Below, piece after piece: positions 27,960 through 39,071 of a stretch of DNA of 64,000 nt. The stretch spans positions 1 to 64,000 of the forward strand of contig VERE01000004.1 of assembly GCA_018882835.1 (NCBI GenBank), in the 5' to 3' direction. The notes below the pieces were generated by a model. It was not told the DNA's origin, searched no databases, and saw only the letters and a program-made list of their open reading frames with translations. Every line of letters starts with the position of its first letter. Within the stretch, counting starts at the first letter, position 1. This DNA comes from Limnohabitans sp. (lineage in GTDB: Bacteria > Pseudomonadota > Gammaproteobacteria > Burkholderiales > Burkholderiaceae_C). Made by a program: the position numbers and the translations under genes.

Positions 27960-29221
27960 AACTTTTCCCCTATGGCCATGCCACCCACCCCCAGTGGCAG
28001 ATGGCGGCAGGCCTGGTCCTGGCGCAGTTGCGGGCACACATGGCGTTGCCCGAGTACGCATCGGCGCCCACCCTGGGCTTGCTGTATATCACCGACCATT
28101 ACGCGCCCCAGGCCCAGGCCTTGCTGGATCACCTGAGCGCTGAATTGCCGGAAGTGACAGACTGGAGCGGCACTGTGGGGGTGGGCATTGCGGCCAACAA
28201 TGTCGAGTATTTTGACGAGCCGGCGTTGGCTGTGATGTTGTGTGAAATCCCTGCTGACCAATACCGGGTGTTCAATGGTGTCTCGCCCTTGGCTGTCAGC
28301 CAGCAAGGCGGGTTTCAGGCTTACACGGCCCTGTTGCATGCCGATGCCCAGACGCCCGATTTGGCCGAACTGATCCAAGAATTGGCGCAGCGCACCCACA
28401 GTGCGTATGTGTTCGGTGGCTTGACCTCCAGCCGTGCCGAAGCTTTGCAGTTTTCCCTTGCCGGTCAGGGCAATTTACCGGGGCAAGGCGCTGCCAGTGG
28501 CGTGTTTCACGGTGGCTTGAGTGGCGTGGCTTTCGGGCCCGAAGTGCACTTGTTGTCGCGCGTCACCCAAGGTTGCTTGCCGGTATCGCCCGTGCACGAG
28601 ATCACCGAGGCCGAGGGCCATGTGGTGCTGGCGCTGGACGGTGAGCCGGCGCTGGCGGTGCTTTTGCGTGATTTGCAAATCAGTCTGGACGAGCCTCGGC
28701 CCGCCTTGGCCAAGGTGCGTGCCACCTTGGTGGGCTTGACCCAGGCGCAGCACAAGCCGGTGCGCCAGACCGGGGAATTTGACGAGGCGGTGCTGGTGCG
28801 CCACATCATTGGCCTGGATCCAGGGCGACAGGGCGTGGCGATAGGCCAACAGGTCACCCCTGGCATGCGCCTGACGTTTTGCCAACGCCACACCGCAGCA
28901 GCGCGCGCCGATTTGATGCGCATTGGCGCCGAAATTCGCGAAGCCCTGGAGCCCGAAGAAATGACGGCCGACCTGGCGGAGGCACTCCTGCCCAGTGCGT
29001 TGTCGCAACCTCACCCTTCCAGGCGCATGGCCGGCGCCATTTATGTCAGCTGTGCCGGGCGCGGCGGGCCGCATTTCGGCGCGCCCAGCGCCGAGCTGCA
29101 ATGGGTTCGGCGGGCCTTGGGTGATGTACCCTTGGTGGGTTTTTTTGCAAGCGGTGAAATCGCGCACCAAAATTTGTACGGCTACACCGGCGTGTTGACG
29201 GTGTTCACATCCTCTGAATGA
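27956..29221 (+). CDS. FIST domain signal-transduction protein
   Basis: 421-residue soluble protein with FIST N-terminal (about residues 35-230) and FIST C-terminal (about 235-400) domains. Features are LGLLYITDHYAPQAQALLDHL, GTVGVGIAANNVEYFD, VFGGLTSSRAE and the late GAIYVSCAGRGGPHFG plus VGFFASGEIAH. FIST modules are thought to sense small ligands such as amino acids. There is no fused kinase or output domain. The ATGA overlap with phaM is notable, as it couples a putative sensor to a storage-granule protein. Confidence 0.87.
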   Translation: MKLFPYGHATHPQWQMAAGLVLAQLRAHMALPEYASAPTLGLLYITDHYAPQAQALLDHLSAELPEVTDWSGTVGVGIAANNVEYFDEPALAVMLCEIPADQYRVFNGVSPLAVSQQGGFQAYTALLHADAQTPDLAELIQELAQRTHSAYVFGGLTSSRAEALQFSLAGQGNLPGQGAASGVFHGGLSGVAFGPEVHLLSRVTQGCLPVSPVHEITEAEGHVVLALDGEPALAVLLRDLQISLDEPRPALAKVRATLVGLTQAQHKPVRQTGEFDEAVLVRHIIGLDPGRQGVAIGQQVTPGMRLTFCQRHTAAARADLMRIGAEIREALEPEEMTADLAEALLPSALSQPHPSRRMAGAIYVSCAGRGGPHFGAPSAELQWVRRALGDVPLVGFFASGEIAHQNLYGYTGVLTVFTSSE

Positions 29222-29231
29222 AAGCATCTGA

Positions 29232-30143
29232 ATGACAAGCGTTACCAAAGTGGGCTTGATTGGCCTGGGCGCCATGGGCAGTGGCATGGCGAAATCCTTG
29301 CGTCGTGCCGGCCACGATGTGCATGTGTACGACATCCGGTTGGAAGTTGCACAGCAGTTCGCCAAGGACGGCGGCACCGCTTGCGCCACCCTGGCCGAGC
29401 TGGGCGCGGCCTGTGATGTGGTGATATCCGTGGTGGTCAATGCGGCCCAGACCGAAGCCGTTTTGTTCGGCCCACAGGGCGACGGCAGCGGCTGTGCCGC
29501 CACGATGAAAAAAGGCAGCGTGTTCGTCATGTGCTCCACCGTCGACCCCAATGTGTCCATTGGCTTGGAGGCGCGTTTGAAGGCGCTGGGTTTGCTTTAT
29601 GTGGATGCACCCATTTCAGGCGGCGCCGCCCGCGCGGCCAGCGGTGAAATGACCATGATGACGGCAGCCCGTCCCGAAGCCTATGCCCTGACCGAGCCGT
29701 TGCTCCACGCCATGGCTGCCAAGGTCTACAAGCTGGGCGATAGTGCCGGCGCTGGCAGCAAGGTCAAAATCATCAATCAACTGCTGGCTGGCGTTCACAT
29801 TGCGGCGGCTGCCGAAGCCATGGCCTTGGGGATTCGCGAGGGCGTCGCACCGGAGGCCTTGTACGAGGTGATCACGAACAGCGCGGGCAACAGCTGGATG
29901 TTCGAGAACCGCATGGCCCATGTGCTTGCGGGCGATTACACGCCCTTGTCGGCGGTCGATATTTTTGTCAAGGACCTGGGATTGGTGTTGGACACGGCGC
30001 GTGCCAGCAAATTTCCCTTGCCGCTGTCAAGCACGGCGCACCAGATGTTCATGCAGGCCTCGACGGCGGGCTACGCGCGAGAGGACGACAGCGCCGTGAT
30101 CAAAATCTTCCCAGGCATTGAGCTGCCTGGGAAGAAAGCCTGA
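29232..30143 (+). CDS. NAD(P)-dependent beta-hydroxyacid dehydrogenase (LtnD-like)
   Basis: 303-residue HIBADH-family enzyme. The Rossmann motif is VGLIGLGAMGSGMAKSL. The substrate loop YVDAPISGGAARAASG and the lysine segment GAGSKVKIINQLLAGVHIA carry the catalytic Lys. The sequence style fits L-threonate dehydrogenase LtnD and related four-carbon acid dehydrogenases more than true HIBADH, but this is a judgement. It is paralogous to the gene at 10476-11390. It starts 10 bp after the FIST gene. Its last codons form a long hairpin that may terminate the convergent gene. Confidence 0.87.
   Translation: MTSVTKVGLIGLGAMGSGMAKSLRRAGHDVHVYDIRLEVAQQFAKDGGTACATLAELGAACDVVISVVVNAAQTEAVLFGPQGDGSGCAATMKKGSVFVMCSTVDPNVSIGLEARLKALGLLYVDAPISGGAARAASGEMTMMTAARPEAYALTEPLLHAMAAKVYKLGDSAGAGSKVKIINQLLAGVHIAAAAEAMALGIREGVAPEALYEVITNSAGNSWMFENRMAHVLAGDYTPLSAVDIFVKDLGLVLDTARASKFPLPLSSTAHQMFMQASTAGYAREDDSAVIKIFPGIELPGKKA
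30102..30134 (-). terminator. Probable terminator of the GltI-like gene inside the convergent 3' end
   Basis: An 11-base perfect inverted repeat, CTTCCCAGGCA (30107-30117) and TGCCTGGGAAG (30124-30134), has a 6-base loop. On the minus strand it is followed by ATTTTG, a short T tract. On the plus strand no T run follows. The whole stem lies in the last codons of the LtnD-like gene. Confidence 0.45.
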
Positions 30144-30146
30144 GCC

Positions 30147-31031
30147 TCAGGTTGCCGGTTTGTCCGACAAGGCCTTCAGGTTGTCCTGAAGCTCCTTGCT
30201 CATGGGCGCGTTCAGGTTGATGCCCTTGGGCGGGATGGGCGACTGAAACCACTTCTTGTAAAGGGCCTCAAACTCGCCGCTCTTGATCAGCGCGGCCAGG
30301 GTGTCGTCCACCAGTTTTTTGAAGCTGGGGTCGTCCTTGCGCAGCATGATGGCGTAGGGCTCGACCTGAATCGACTCGCCCACCACCGCCAACTCGGCCG
30401 GGTTGGGTGCGCTGGCGCGAATGCCGTACAGCAGGATGTCGTCCATGCCGAAGGCGTCGGCGCGGCCTTGCTGCACCAGCAGGGCCGATTCGGCGTGGTC
30501 TTTGGCGCCGATCAATTCAAAGTTCAGGTTCTGGTCGGCATTGAGTTTGCGCAGGATCTGGAAGTTGGTGGTGCCGGTGGTGCTCACCACTTTTTTGCCC
30601 TTGAGATCGGCCACGCTTTTCACCGGCGAGCCCGATTTCACCAGCAGTCGCGTGCCGGTATAGAAATAATTGGTGGCAAAGGCCACTTGTTTGGCGCGCT
30701 CGCTGTTGTTGGTGGTGGAGCCGCATTCGATATCGATGGTGCCATTGCTCAACAGCGGGATGCGGTTTTGCGAGGTGACGGCCTGGGTGGCGATCTTCAG
30801 GTCGTTGCGGCCGGTGGCCTTCTTTACCTGGTCGACGATCTTGTTGCAGATTTCCCAGCCAAAACCCACCGGCTGGCCATCGCCACCCAGGTAAGAGAAC
30901 GGAATGGACGACTCGCGGTAGGCCAGGGTGATGGTGCCACTGGACTTCACTTTGTCCAGGGTCTGGGCATGCACGCCGGTGACCAGGGTCACAGTGGCAA
31001 GGGTGGCGATCAGAGCGGGATGCAAACGCAT
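30147..31031 (-). CDS. Amino-acid ABC transporter substrate-binding protein (GltI-like)
   Basis: 294-residue periplasmic binding protein of SBP family 3. The signal peptide ends near GVHAQ. The mature part shows LAYRESSIPFSYLGGDGQPV, the arginine-containing loop, IECGSTTNNSERAKQVAFA and GTTNFQILRKLNADQNL, typical of glutamate/aspartate binders. ATG 31031 has AAAGG about 9 bases upstream; the longer frame starts seven residues earlier. No permease or ATPase genes accompany it. It is convergent with the LtnD-like gene (3 bp gap). Confidence 0.9.
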   Translation of the reverse strand: MRLHPALIATLATVTLVTGVHAQTLDKVKSSGTITLAYRESSIPFSYLGGDGQPVGFGWEICNKIVDQVKKATGRNDLKIATQAVTSQNRIPLLSNGTIDIECGSTTNNSERAKQVAFATNYFYTGTRLLVKSGSPVKSVADLKGKKVVSTTGTTNFQILRKLNADQNLNFELIGAKDHAESALLVQQGRADAFGMDDILLYGIRASAPNPAELAVVGESIQVEPYAIMLRKDDPSFKKLVDDTLAALIKSGEFEALYKKWFQSPIPPKGINLNAPMSKELQDNLKALSDKPAT

Positions 31032-31086
31032 GGGGTCAACCTTTCTCAACAAAAGTCAGTAGGAAAGACCCATTGTGCACGAAGCT

Positions 31087-33298
<2,212 letters not shown>

Positions 33299-33518
33299 GG
33301 TCTTGAGGGCTGAACAGGCCCGTTCCAAGTTGGCAAAAACCGGATTGTGGCACGCGAGGGGCAGACACTTTGCTCTCCTCTGCCGCGCTCAAAGTAGGCG
33401 CTGCCCTGCGTCGCATGGGCCAACGCCAGCGAGGGCACAACAGAATGACCTGTTTATAAGAAAAAACAACTGATTACTTAAATAATTGAATGATTAAGGG
33501 TTGCATATGTGAATTAGT
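33299..33518. other. 220-bp intergenic region with AT-rich half
   Basis: The first 140 bp are GC-rich with no convincing gene. The last ~70 bp are strikingly AT-rich and contain an inverted repeat CTTAA (33477-33481) / TTAAG (33494-33498). This segment probably holds the promoter and operator of the XRE regulator that follows. No canonical -35/-10 pair could be fixed with confidence. Confidence 0.4.
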
Positions 33519-33803
33519 GTGTATGTGAATTACCACAAATTGGAGACATTTCTGGGCGTGTCTTCGTCGCTCAGTTTGTCGTTTGGTCAAAACATTCGCG
33601 CCTTGCGAAAGGCGCAAGGCTTGACGCAGGTCGAATTCAGCGAGCGTTGTGGCTTTTACCAAACCTACCTGAGCCGGGTCGAGAATGGCCAGGCCAACCC
33701 CACCTTGAATGCGATCGAGGTGATGGCCAACGCGCTGGGATTGACCGTTTACGAGATGTTCTATTTGATGGAGACCGCCATGGAAGCGTCGGTCAGTGCC
33801 TGA
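33519..33803 (+). CDS. XRE-family HTH transcriptional regulator
   Basis: Small (up to 94 residues) single-domain cro/C1-type regulator. The HTH spans FGQNIRALRKAQGLTQVEFS through CGFYQTYLSRVENGQANPTL and the fifth helix NAIEVMANALGLTVYEMF. The start is uncertain: GTG 33519 is the longest. GTG at 33558 (giving 81 residues, with GGAG at 33542-33545 upstream) fits the domain better. The AT-rich upstream segment with a short inverted repeat suggests autoregulation. The target is unknown. recG starts 22 bp downstream. Confidence 0.8.
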   Translation: MYVNYHKLETFLGVSSSLSLSFGQNIRALRKAQGLTQVEFSERCGFYQTYLSRVENGQANPTLNAIEVMANALGLTVYEMFYLMETAMEASVSA

Positions 33804-33824
33804 CGGCGCGTGCACAATGGGTGC

Positions 33825-35927
33825 ATGACCGAGAACAAACCCCTGTCGGCTCCCCAAAAGGCCATGCGCAAGCTGGGCCTGGTGCGTGACGTGGATCTGG
33901 CCTTGCATTTGCCCCTGCGCTACGAGGATGAGACCCGCCTCACCAACCTGAAAGCCGCCCGCGATGGCGACACCGTGCAATTTGAAGCCACGGTGGTCTC
34001 TCAGTCAGTGAGCCACGGACCCCGGCGGCAACTGGTGGTGGTCGTGGACGATGGCACAGACACCTGCACCCTGCGTTTTTTCAATGTTTACCCATCGCAA
34101 CAAAAAGCCCTGGCTGTGGGCCAGCGCCTGAGAATTCGGGGTGAAATCCAGGGCGGCTTCATGGGGCGCACCCTGATGCATCCACATTTTCAAAAGGCGG
34201 GCGGGCCGCTACCGACCGCTTTGACCCCCGTCTATCCCTCCTCGGCGGGCCTGCCCCAAGCCTATTTGCGCAAAGCCGTGCTCAGCGGTTTGTCGCGCGC
34301 TGTGCGCGAAGGGGCGTTTGATGAGACGGTGCCGCCGGACATGGCCATGCCCGGGACCTGGCCTTTGGTGCGTGCCTTACAGTTTTTGCACAACCCCACG
34401 CCCGATCTTTCCTGGGCGCAGCTGGAAGACCGAACCCACCCGGCATGGCAACGGCTGAAAGCCGAGGAATTGCTGGCGCAGCAGCTGTCACAAGCCCGGT
34501 CCAAGCAAGAGCGAGCCGTGTTGCGTGCCCCCGTGCTGCCGATTCAGTCACAGGCGCACGCCCTGCCAGCTCAACTGCTGGCGGCTCTTCCTTTCGAATT
34601 GACCGCGGCGCAGCGCCGGGTGGTGGAAGAAATTGCGCGCGACCTGGCGCGCCCCGTGCCGATGCACAGGTTGTTGCAAGGCGATGTTGGTTCCGGCAAA
34701 ACCGTGGTGGCCGCCATGGCAGCAGCCCAGTGCATGGCGGCCGGCTGGCAGTGCGCCTTGATGGCACCGACCGAGATTTTGGCCGAGCAGCATTTCAGAA
34801 AATTGATTGGCTGGCTCGAGCCTTTGCTGCTGCCGCAGGGATGGCGCGTGGCCTGGCTGACCGGCAGCCAAAAAAAGAAAGATCGGCAGCAGATGCAGGC
34901 CCTGATTGCCAGTGGCGAGGCCGCTTTGGTGGTGGGCACGCATGCGGTCATTCAAGAGCAGGTGCAGTTCAAGTCTCTGGCGTTGGCCATCATCGATGAA
35001 CAACACCGCTTTGGCGTGGCGCAGCGTTTGGCGTTGCGCAGCAAGACGCTGGCCGAGGGGGCTGACGGCGCGACCTGCGAGCCGCATTTGCTGATGATGA
35101 GCGCGACGCCGATTCCAAGAACCCTGGCCATGAGCTACTACGCAGACCTGGACGTGTCGACCATCGACGCCCTGCCCCCCGGGCGAACCCCGGTGGTGAC
35201 CAAAGTCGTTTCGGACACCCGCCGCGACGAGATCATTGACCGTATTCGCACCCAGGTGGCGGCAGGTCGGCAGGTCTACTGGGTCTGCCCATTGATCGAG
35301 GAAAGCGAAGCCCTGGACCTGAGCAATGCCACCGAAACCCACGCCTTGCTCCGTGAGGCCCTGGGGGCGGGGCAGGCGAAGGCGCCGCAGGTGGGGCTGT
35401 TGCACTCGCGCATGAACGAGGCCGACAAAAAGCAAGTGATGGCGGCCTTCACCTCGGGTGACATGGCGGTGCTGGTGAGCACCACCGTGATCGAGGTGGG
35501 TGTGGATGTGCCCAATGCCTCGTTGATGGTGATCGACCATGCCGAACGTTTTGGCCTCAGCCAACTGCACCAACTGCGCGGTCGCGTCGGTCGCGGTGCC
35601 GCGGCCTCGGCCTGCGTGCTGATGTATTCGACAGGCGAGCACGGGCGTTTGAGCGAGACCGCGCGGGAGCGCTTGCGGGCCATGGTGGAAACCCACGATG
35701 GCTTTGAAATCGCCCGACGCGACTTGGAGATTCGCGGCCCGGGTGAGTTCCTGGGCGCGCGCCAGTCGGGCGCCCCCTTGCTGCGTTTTGCCGACCTGGA
35801 CACCGACCAGGACTGGCTGGACTGGGCCCGTCGCTGCGCGCCCTTGATGCTGGCGCGCTATCCCGAGAAGGCGCAGCAACACCTGAGTCGCTGGTTGGGT
35901 GGAAAATCGGACTACCTGAAAGCCTGA
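33825..35927 (+). CDS. recG: ATP-dependent DNA helicase RecG
   Basis: 700-residue superfamily 2 helicase that remodels stalled forks and branched DNA. An N-terminal wedge/OB domain (about 30-150, LTNLKAARDGDTVQFEATVV) precedes the motor. Walker A is LQGDVGSGKTVVAAMAAAQ, the DExH-type box is DEQHRFGVAQRL, motif III MMSATPIPRTLAMSYYADLD. The C-terminal TRG region has HQLRGRVGRGAAASAC. ATG 33825 was chosen over an upstream GTG five codons earlier. It is followed 21 bp later by oxyR. Confidence 0.97.
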   Translation: MTENKPLSAPQKAMRKLGLVRDVDLALHLPLRYEDETRLTNLKAARDGDTVQFEATVVSQSVSHGPRRQLVVVVDDGTDTCTLRFFNVYPSQQKALAVGQRLRIRGEIQGGFMGRTLMHPHFQKAGGPLPTALTPVYPSSAGLPQAYLRKAVLSGLSRAVREGAFDETVPPDMAMPGTWPLVRALQFLHNPTPDLSWAQLEDRTHPAWQRLKAEELLAQQLSQARSKQERAVLRAPVLPIQSQAHALPAQLLAALPFELTAAQRRVVEEIARDLARPVPMHRLLQGDVGSGKTVVAAMAAAQCMAAGWQCALMAPTEILAEQHFRKLIGWLEPLLLPQGWRVAWLTGSQKKKDRQQMQALIASGEAALVVGTHAVIQEQVQFKSLALAIIDEQHRFGVAQRLALRSKTLAEGADGATCEPHLLMMSATPIPRTLAMSYYADLDVSTIDALPPGRTPVVTKVVSDTRRDEIIDRIRTQVAAGRQVYWVCPLIEESEALDLSNATETHALLREALGAGQAKAPQVGLLHSRMNEADKKQVMAAFTSGDMAVLVSTTVIEVGVDVPNASLMVIDHAERFGLSQLHQLRGRVGRGAAASACVLMYSTGEHGRLSETARERLRAMVETHDGFEIARRDLEIRGPGEFLGARQSGAPLLRFADLDTDQDWLDWARRCAPLMLARYPEKAQQHLSRWLGGKSDYLKA

Positions 35928-35948
35928 CCAGGCATCAAGGACCCCTCC

Positions 35949-36911
35949 ATGACCCTGACCGAACTGAAATACATCGTTGCTGTGGCCCGTGAAAAGCACT
36001 TCGGCCGCGCGGCAGAGGCTTGCCATGTGTCGCAACCCACCTTGTCCGTGGCCATCAAAAAACTGGAAGACGAGCTCGAGCTGAAGCTGTTTGAGCGCAG
36101 CGCCAATGAAGTGGCGCTGACCGCCCTGGGCGATGAAATCGTGCGTCAGGCGCAAAGTGTGCTGGAGCAGGCGGCCAACATCAAGGAAATTGCCAAGCGC
36201 GGCAAAGACCCGCTGGCTGGGCCGTTGCGGCTTGGCGTCATCTACACCATTGGCCCTTACCTGCTGCCCGACCTGGTCCGAAACGCCATCGCCAGGACGC
36301 CTCAGATGCCCTTGATATTGCAGGAGAACTTCACCGTCAAATTGCTGGAGATGCTGCGTACCGGCGAAATCGATTGCGCCATCATGGCCGAGCCCTTCCC
36401 TGACACGGGTCTGGCCACGGCCTTGCTCTACGACGAGCCATTCATGGCTGCAGTGCCCAGCTCGCATGCTTTTGCCCAACTGGACCAGGTGAGCGCCGAA
36501 GCGCTCAAGTCGGAAACCATGTTGCTGTTGGGCACAGGCCATTGTTTTCGCGACCATGTGTTGGAGGTTTGTCCGGAGTTTGCGCGTTTTTCCAGCAACG
36601 CAGAAGGCATTCGCAGAAGTTTCGAAGGGTCCTCGCTGGAAACCATCAAGCACATGGTGGCCGCCGGTATGGGGGTGACCCTGGTGCCTCGCCTGAGCGT
36701 GCCCAAAGAAGCCCTGCAGTCCAGGACGAAGCGCAAGAAAGACGTGGAAACCTATGTCCGTTACCTGCCGATCGTGGACGGTGACGATCGCCCACCGATG
36801 CGCCGCGTGGTGCTGGCCTGGCGGCGCAGCTTCACCCGCTACGAGGCCATTGCGGCCTTGCGCAACGCCGTCTATGCATGCGAACTCCCGGGGGTTCAGC
36901 GTTTGTCATGA
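35949..36911 (+). CDS. oxyR: Hydrogen peroxide-sensing regulator OxyR
   Basis: 320-residue LysR regulator of the peroxide response. The N-terminal HTH is at residues ~18-40 ([20 protein letters not shown]). The redox pair C199 and C208 sits in [17 protein letters not shown] at exactly the E. coli OxyR positions, which identifies it as a true thiol-switch OxyR. The gene lies between recG and ubiA. Its TGA overlaps the ATG of ubiA by 4 bases. No catalase or ahpC gene is in the window. Confidence 0.96.
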   Translation: MTLTELKYIVAVAREKHFGRAAEACHVSQPTLSVAIKKLEDELELKLFERSANEVALTALGDEIVRQAQSVLEQAANIKEIAKRGKDPLAGPLRLGVIYTIGPYLLPDLVRNAIARTPQMPLILQENFTVKLLEMLRTGEIDCAIMAEPFPDTGLATALLYDEPFMAAVPSSHAFAQLDQVSAEALKSETMLLLGTGHCFRDHVLEVCPEFARFSSNAEGIRRSFEGSSLETIKHMVAAGMGVTLVPRLSVPKEALQSRTKRKKDVETYVRYLPIVDGDDRPPMRRVVLAWRRSFTRYEAIAALRNAVYACELPGVQRLS

Positions 36912-37828
36912 GCGAAAAGTCCATGCCCTCGTCTCTCGGCCCTGGCCGCTTGGCGCTCTACCTTGACCTGATTCGCTGGGACCGCCCCGCGGGCTGGCTG
37001 CTGTTGTTGTGGCCTTCTTTGTCGGCCTTGTGGGTGGCGGCCGAAGGCTGGCCCGGATGGCACTTGCTGACCGTGTTTGTCCTGGGAACGGTGCTGATGC
37101 GCAGCGCCGGCTGCTGCATCAATGACGTCGCCGACCGCGATTTCGACAAGCACGTGAAGCGCACCGCGCAGCGTCCGGTCACCCGCGGTGCTGTTTCCGT
37201 GAAGGAGGCCCTGCTCGTCGGGGCGGTTCTGGCGCTGTGTGCATTTGCTTTGGTGCTGACCACGAACCGCGTCGCGGTGGCATGGTCTTTTGCGGCCTTG
37301 GCCGTCACCTTGGTCTACCCTTTTGCCAAGCGCGTGGTGTCCATGCCGCAAGCCGTGCTGGGGGTGGCGTTCAGCTTTGGCATACCCATGGCTTTTGCTG
37401 CCGTCAGGGGGGGCGAGTGGAGCCTGGCGGGCATTTGGCAGGCGATTCCCGCGCTGGGTTGGCTGCTGTTGTCAAGCAACCTGTTTTGGGTCTTGGCCTA
37501 TGACACCGAATACGCCATGGTCGATCGGGACGACGACCTGCGCATCGGCATGAAAACCTCGGCCATCACACTGGGCGAACACGACGTGGCTGCCGTGATG
37601 GGGTTTTATGCCGTTCATCTTCTCAGCCTGGCATGGCTGCTGTCACCGGCCTCCTTGGGCTGGCCCTTTGCGGCAAGTCTGGCCCTGGCAGCTTTGCAGG
37701 CTTTGTGGCATTTCCGTTTGATTCGCCTTCGCGAGCGCGCCGATTGTTTCAAGGCGTTTCGCTTGAACCATTGGCTGGGTGCCACTCTTTTTGCTGGCAT
37801 TGCCTTGGGCTACGCGTTGCGCGGCTGA
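36908..37828 (+). CDS. ubiA: 4-hydroxybenzoate polyprenyltransferase
   Basis: 306-residue integral membrane prenyltransferase that attaches the polyprenyl tail to 4-hydroxybenzoate in ubiquinone synthesis. The two Mg-binding aspartate motifs are NDVADRDFD (72-80) and [12 protein letters not shown] (near 198-209). About eight to nine membrane helices are visible between them and after. ATG 36908 overlaps the oxyR stop; translation is probably coupled. Confidence 0.95.
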   Translation: MSEKSMPSSLGPGRLALYLDLIRWDRPAGWLLLLWPSLSALWVAAEGWPGWHLLTVFVLGTVLMRSAGCCINDVADRDFDKHVKRTAQRPVTRGAVSVKEALLVGAVLALCAFALVLTTNRVAVAWSFAALAVTLVYPFAKRVVSMPQAVLGVAFSFGIPMAFAAVRGGEWSLAGIWQAIPALGWLLLSSNLFWVLAYDTEYAMVDRDDDLRIGMKTSAITLGEHDVAAVMGFYAVHLLSLAWLLSPASLGWPFAASLALAALQALWHFRLIRLRERADCFKAFRLNHWLGATLFAGIALGYALRG

Positions 37829-37840
37829 GTCTGCGCAGGC

Positions 37841-37866
37841 AAAAAAAGACCCGCTCAGAGCGGGTC
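37841..37866 (-). terminator. Terminator of the small Ala/Lys-rich protein gene
   Basis: On the minus strand GACCCGC...GCGGGTC (stem arms 37848-37854 and 37860-37866) is followed by seven T (A run 37841-37847 on the plus strand). It sits just after the 37875-38135 stop and may also block read-through from ubiA weakly. Confidence 0.82.
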
Positions 37867-37874
37867 CGTCGAGG

Positions 37875-38135
37875 TCATTGAGACTTGGCTTTTTTGGCCT
37901 TCTTTTTCTTGGCCTTTTTCGCTTTCTTGTCGGCTTTCTTCTCGGCCTTTGGTGCGGGAGCCGTGTCGGCTTTGGCTGCGGGTGCAGCTGCGGCTGCAGG
38001 GGCAACGGCCGGGGTGACCGGCGAAGCAGGTGCGGCGGGCATGGCAGGTACCACCGGGGCGGCGGCCTGGGCCATCACCGACAGGGGCAGCGCCAAGGCG
38101 ACAGCGCTTACCAAGGAGGTCAGAGGCTTGTTCAT
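37875..38135 (-). CDS. Small exported Ala/Pro/Lys-rich protein
   Basis: 86-residue protein with a clear signal peptide (MNKPLTSLVSAVALALPLSV, cleavage near VMAQA). A neutral Ala/Pro/Val stretch (about 23-55) and a strongly basic Lys/Ala tail with repeated KKA units (about 60-86) follow. There is no folded domain. The tail could bind nucleic acid, lipopolysaccharide or peptidoglycan; none of this is shown. It has its own terminator and is flanked by ubiA (convergent) and proC (same strand, upstream). Confidence 0.72.
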   Translation of the reverse strand: MNKPLTSLVSAVALALPLSVMAQAAAPVVPAMPAAPASPVTPAVAPAAAAAPAAKADTAPAPKAEKKADKKAKKAKKKKAKKAKSQ

Positions 38136-38213
38136 GTTGTGAGGTTTCCAAAAAAATAGCGTGACTATTGTCGCACCAAGCGCAACGGTTGCGAGCCGCT
38201 TTACAAATGCGTT

Positions 38214-39026
38214 TCAATGGCCGAATTCATCCCCCAATTCAACAGCGCGGGCACGGGCGGCTTCTAAAGCTTTCTCAAACAAGGTGCCCATTTGTGCTTG
38301 CTCCATGGCAGAGATGGCTGCATAGGTGGTGCCGCCTTTGGAAGTGACCCGCTGGCGCAAGACGGCCGGGCTTTCCGTGCTGCTGCGTGCCAGCGCGGCA
38401 GCACCGACAAAGGTACCCACGGCCAGCTGGTGGGCTTGCTCTGCTGAGAGTCCCATGGCTTCGCCGGCGCGACACATGGCCTCGATGAAAAAGAACACAT
38501 AAGCCGGGCCCGAGCCGGACAGGGCGGTGACCGCGTCCAACAAAGGCTCGGCGCTCACCCACAGGCATTCGCCTGTGCTGCGAATAACAGTTTCAATCAG
38601 GCTGCGGTCCTCGTTGGAGACACCACTGCGGGCAAACAGGCCGGTTTGCCCCAAACCGACCAAGGCTGGGGTATTGGGCATGGCGCGCACAATACGCTGT
38701 GTGTCCAGCCAGACCGCCATGCTGTCGCTGCGAATGCCAGCGGCCACGCTCAGATGCAGGGCCTGACGGGTGTGGGGCGCCACGGGGGCAGCGGCTTCCT
38801 TGAACACTTGCGGCTTCACCGCCCAGATCACCAGGTTGGCTTGCGCCAGTGCGGCAGTGGCTGAGGCCAAACTGACCACGCCAAACTGCGACTGCAAGCG
38901 TGTGCGCGCCTCATCGAAAGGCTCGACCACCTGAATCTGGTGGGCGGGCGTGCCTTGCTGAAGGAGTCCGCCAATCAGGGCACTGGCCATGTTGCCGCCG
39001 CCAATGAATGCGATGTGGGGGTGCAT
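38214..39026 (-). CDS. proC: Pyrroline-5-carboxylate reductase
   Basis: 270-residue NAD(P)H-dependent enzyme for the last step of proline synthesis. The N-terminal Rossmann motif is IAFIGGGNMASALIGGLL. The conserved ALSGSGPAYVFFFIEAMCRA is in the dimer/active-site domain, with RQRVTSKGGTTYAAI near the C-terminus. ATG 39026 gives the standard N-terminus; the longer frame crosses into glpK. It is divergent from glpK with only 45 bp between starts. Confidence 0.95.
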   Translation of the reverse strand: MHPHIAFIGGGNMASALIGGLLQQGTPAHQIQVVEPFDEARTRLQSQFGVVSLASATAALAQANLVIWAVKPQVFKEAAAPVAPHTRQALHLSVAAGIRSDSMAVWLDTQRIVRAMPNTPALVGLGQTGLFARSGVSNEDRSLIETVIRSTGECLWVSAEPLLDAVTALSGSGPAYVFFFIEAMCRAGEAMGLSAEQAHQLAVGTFVGAAALARSSTESPAVLRQRVTSKGGTTYAAISAMEQAQMGTLFEKALEAARARAVELGDEFGH

Positions 39027-39071
39027 GTCAATCCTTTCCAAGCCAGTGAAGAAGTTTGGTAATCTGTTGCT

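Noticed and set aside
34548-36653. A 701-residue minus-strand open frame opposite recG and oxyR
   Set aside because: It is antisense to two well-supported genes, with low-complexity His/Gln composition and no domain.
37875-38159. Plus-strand frames opposite the small Ala/Lys-rich gene
   Set aside because: They translate the complement of a low-complexity repeat; only the minus strand has a signal peptide and a matching terminator.
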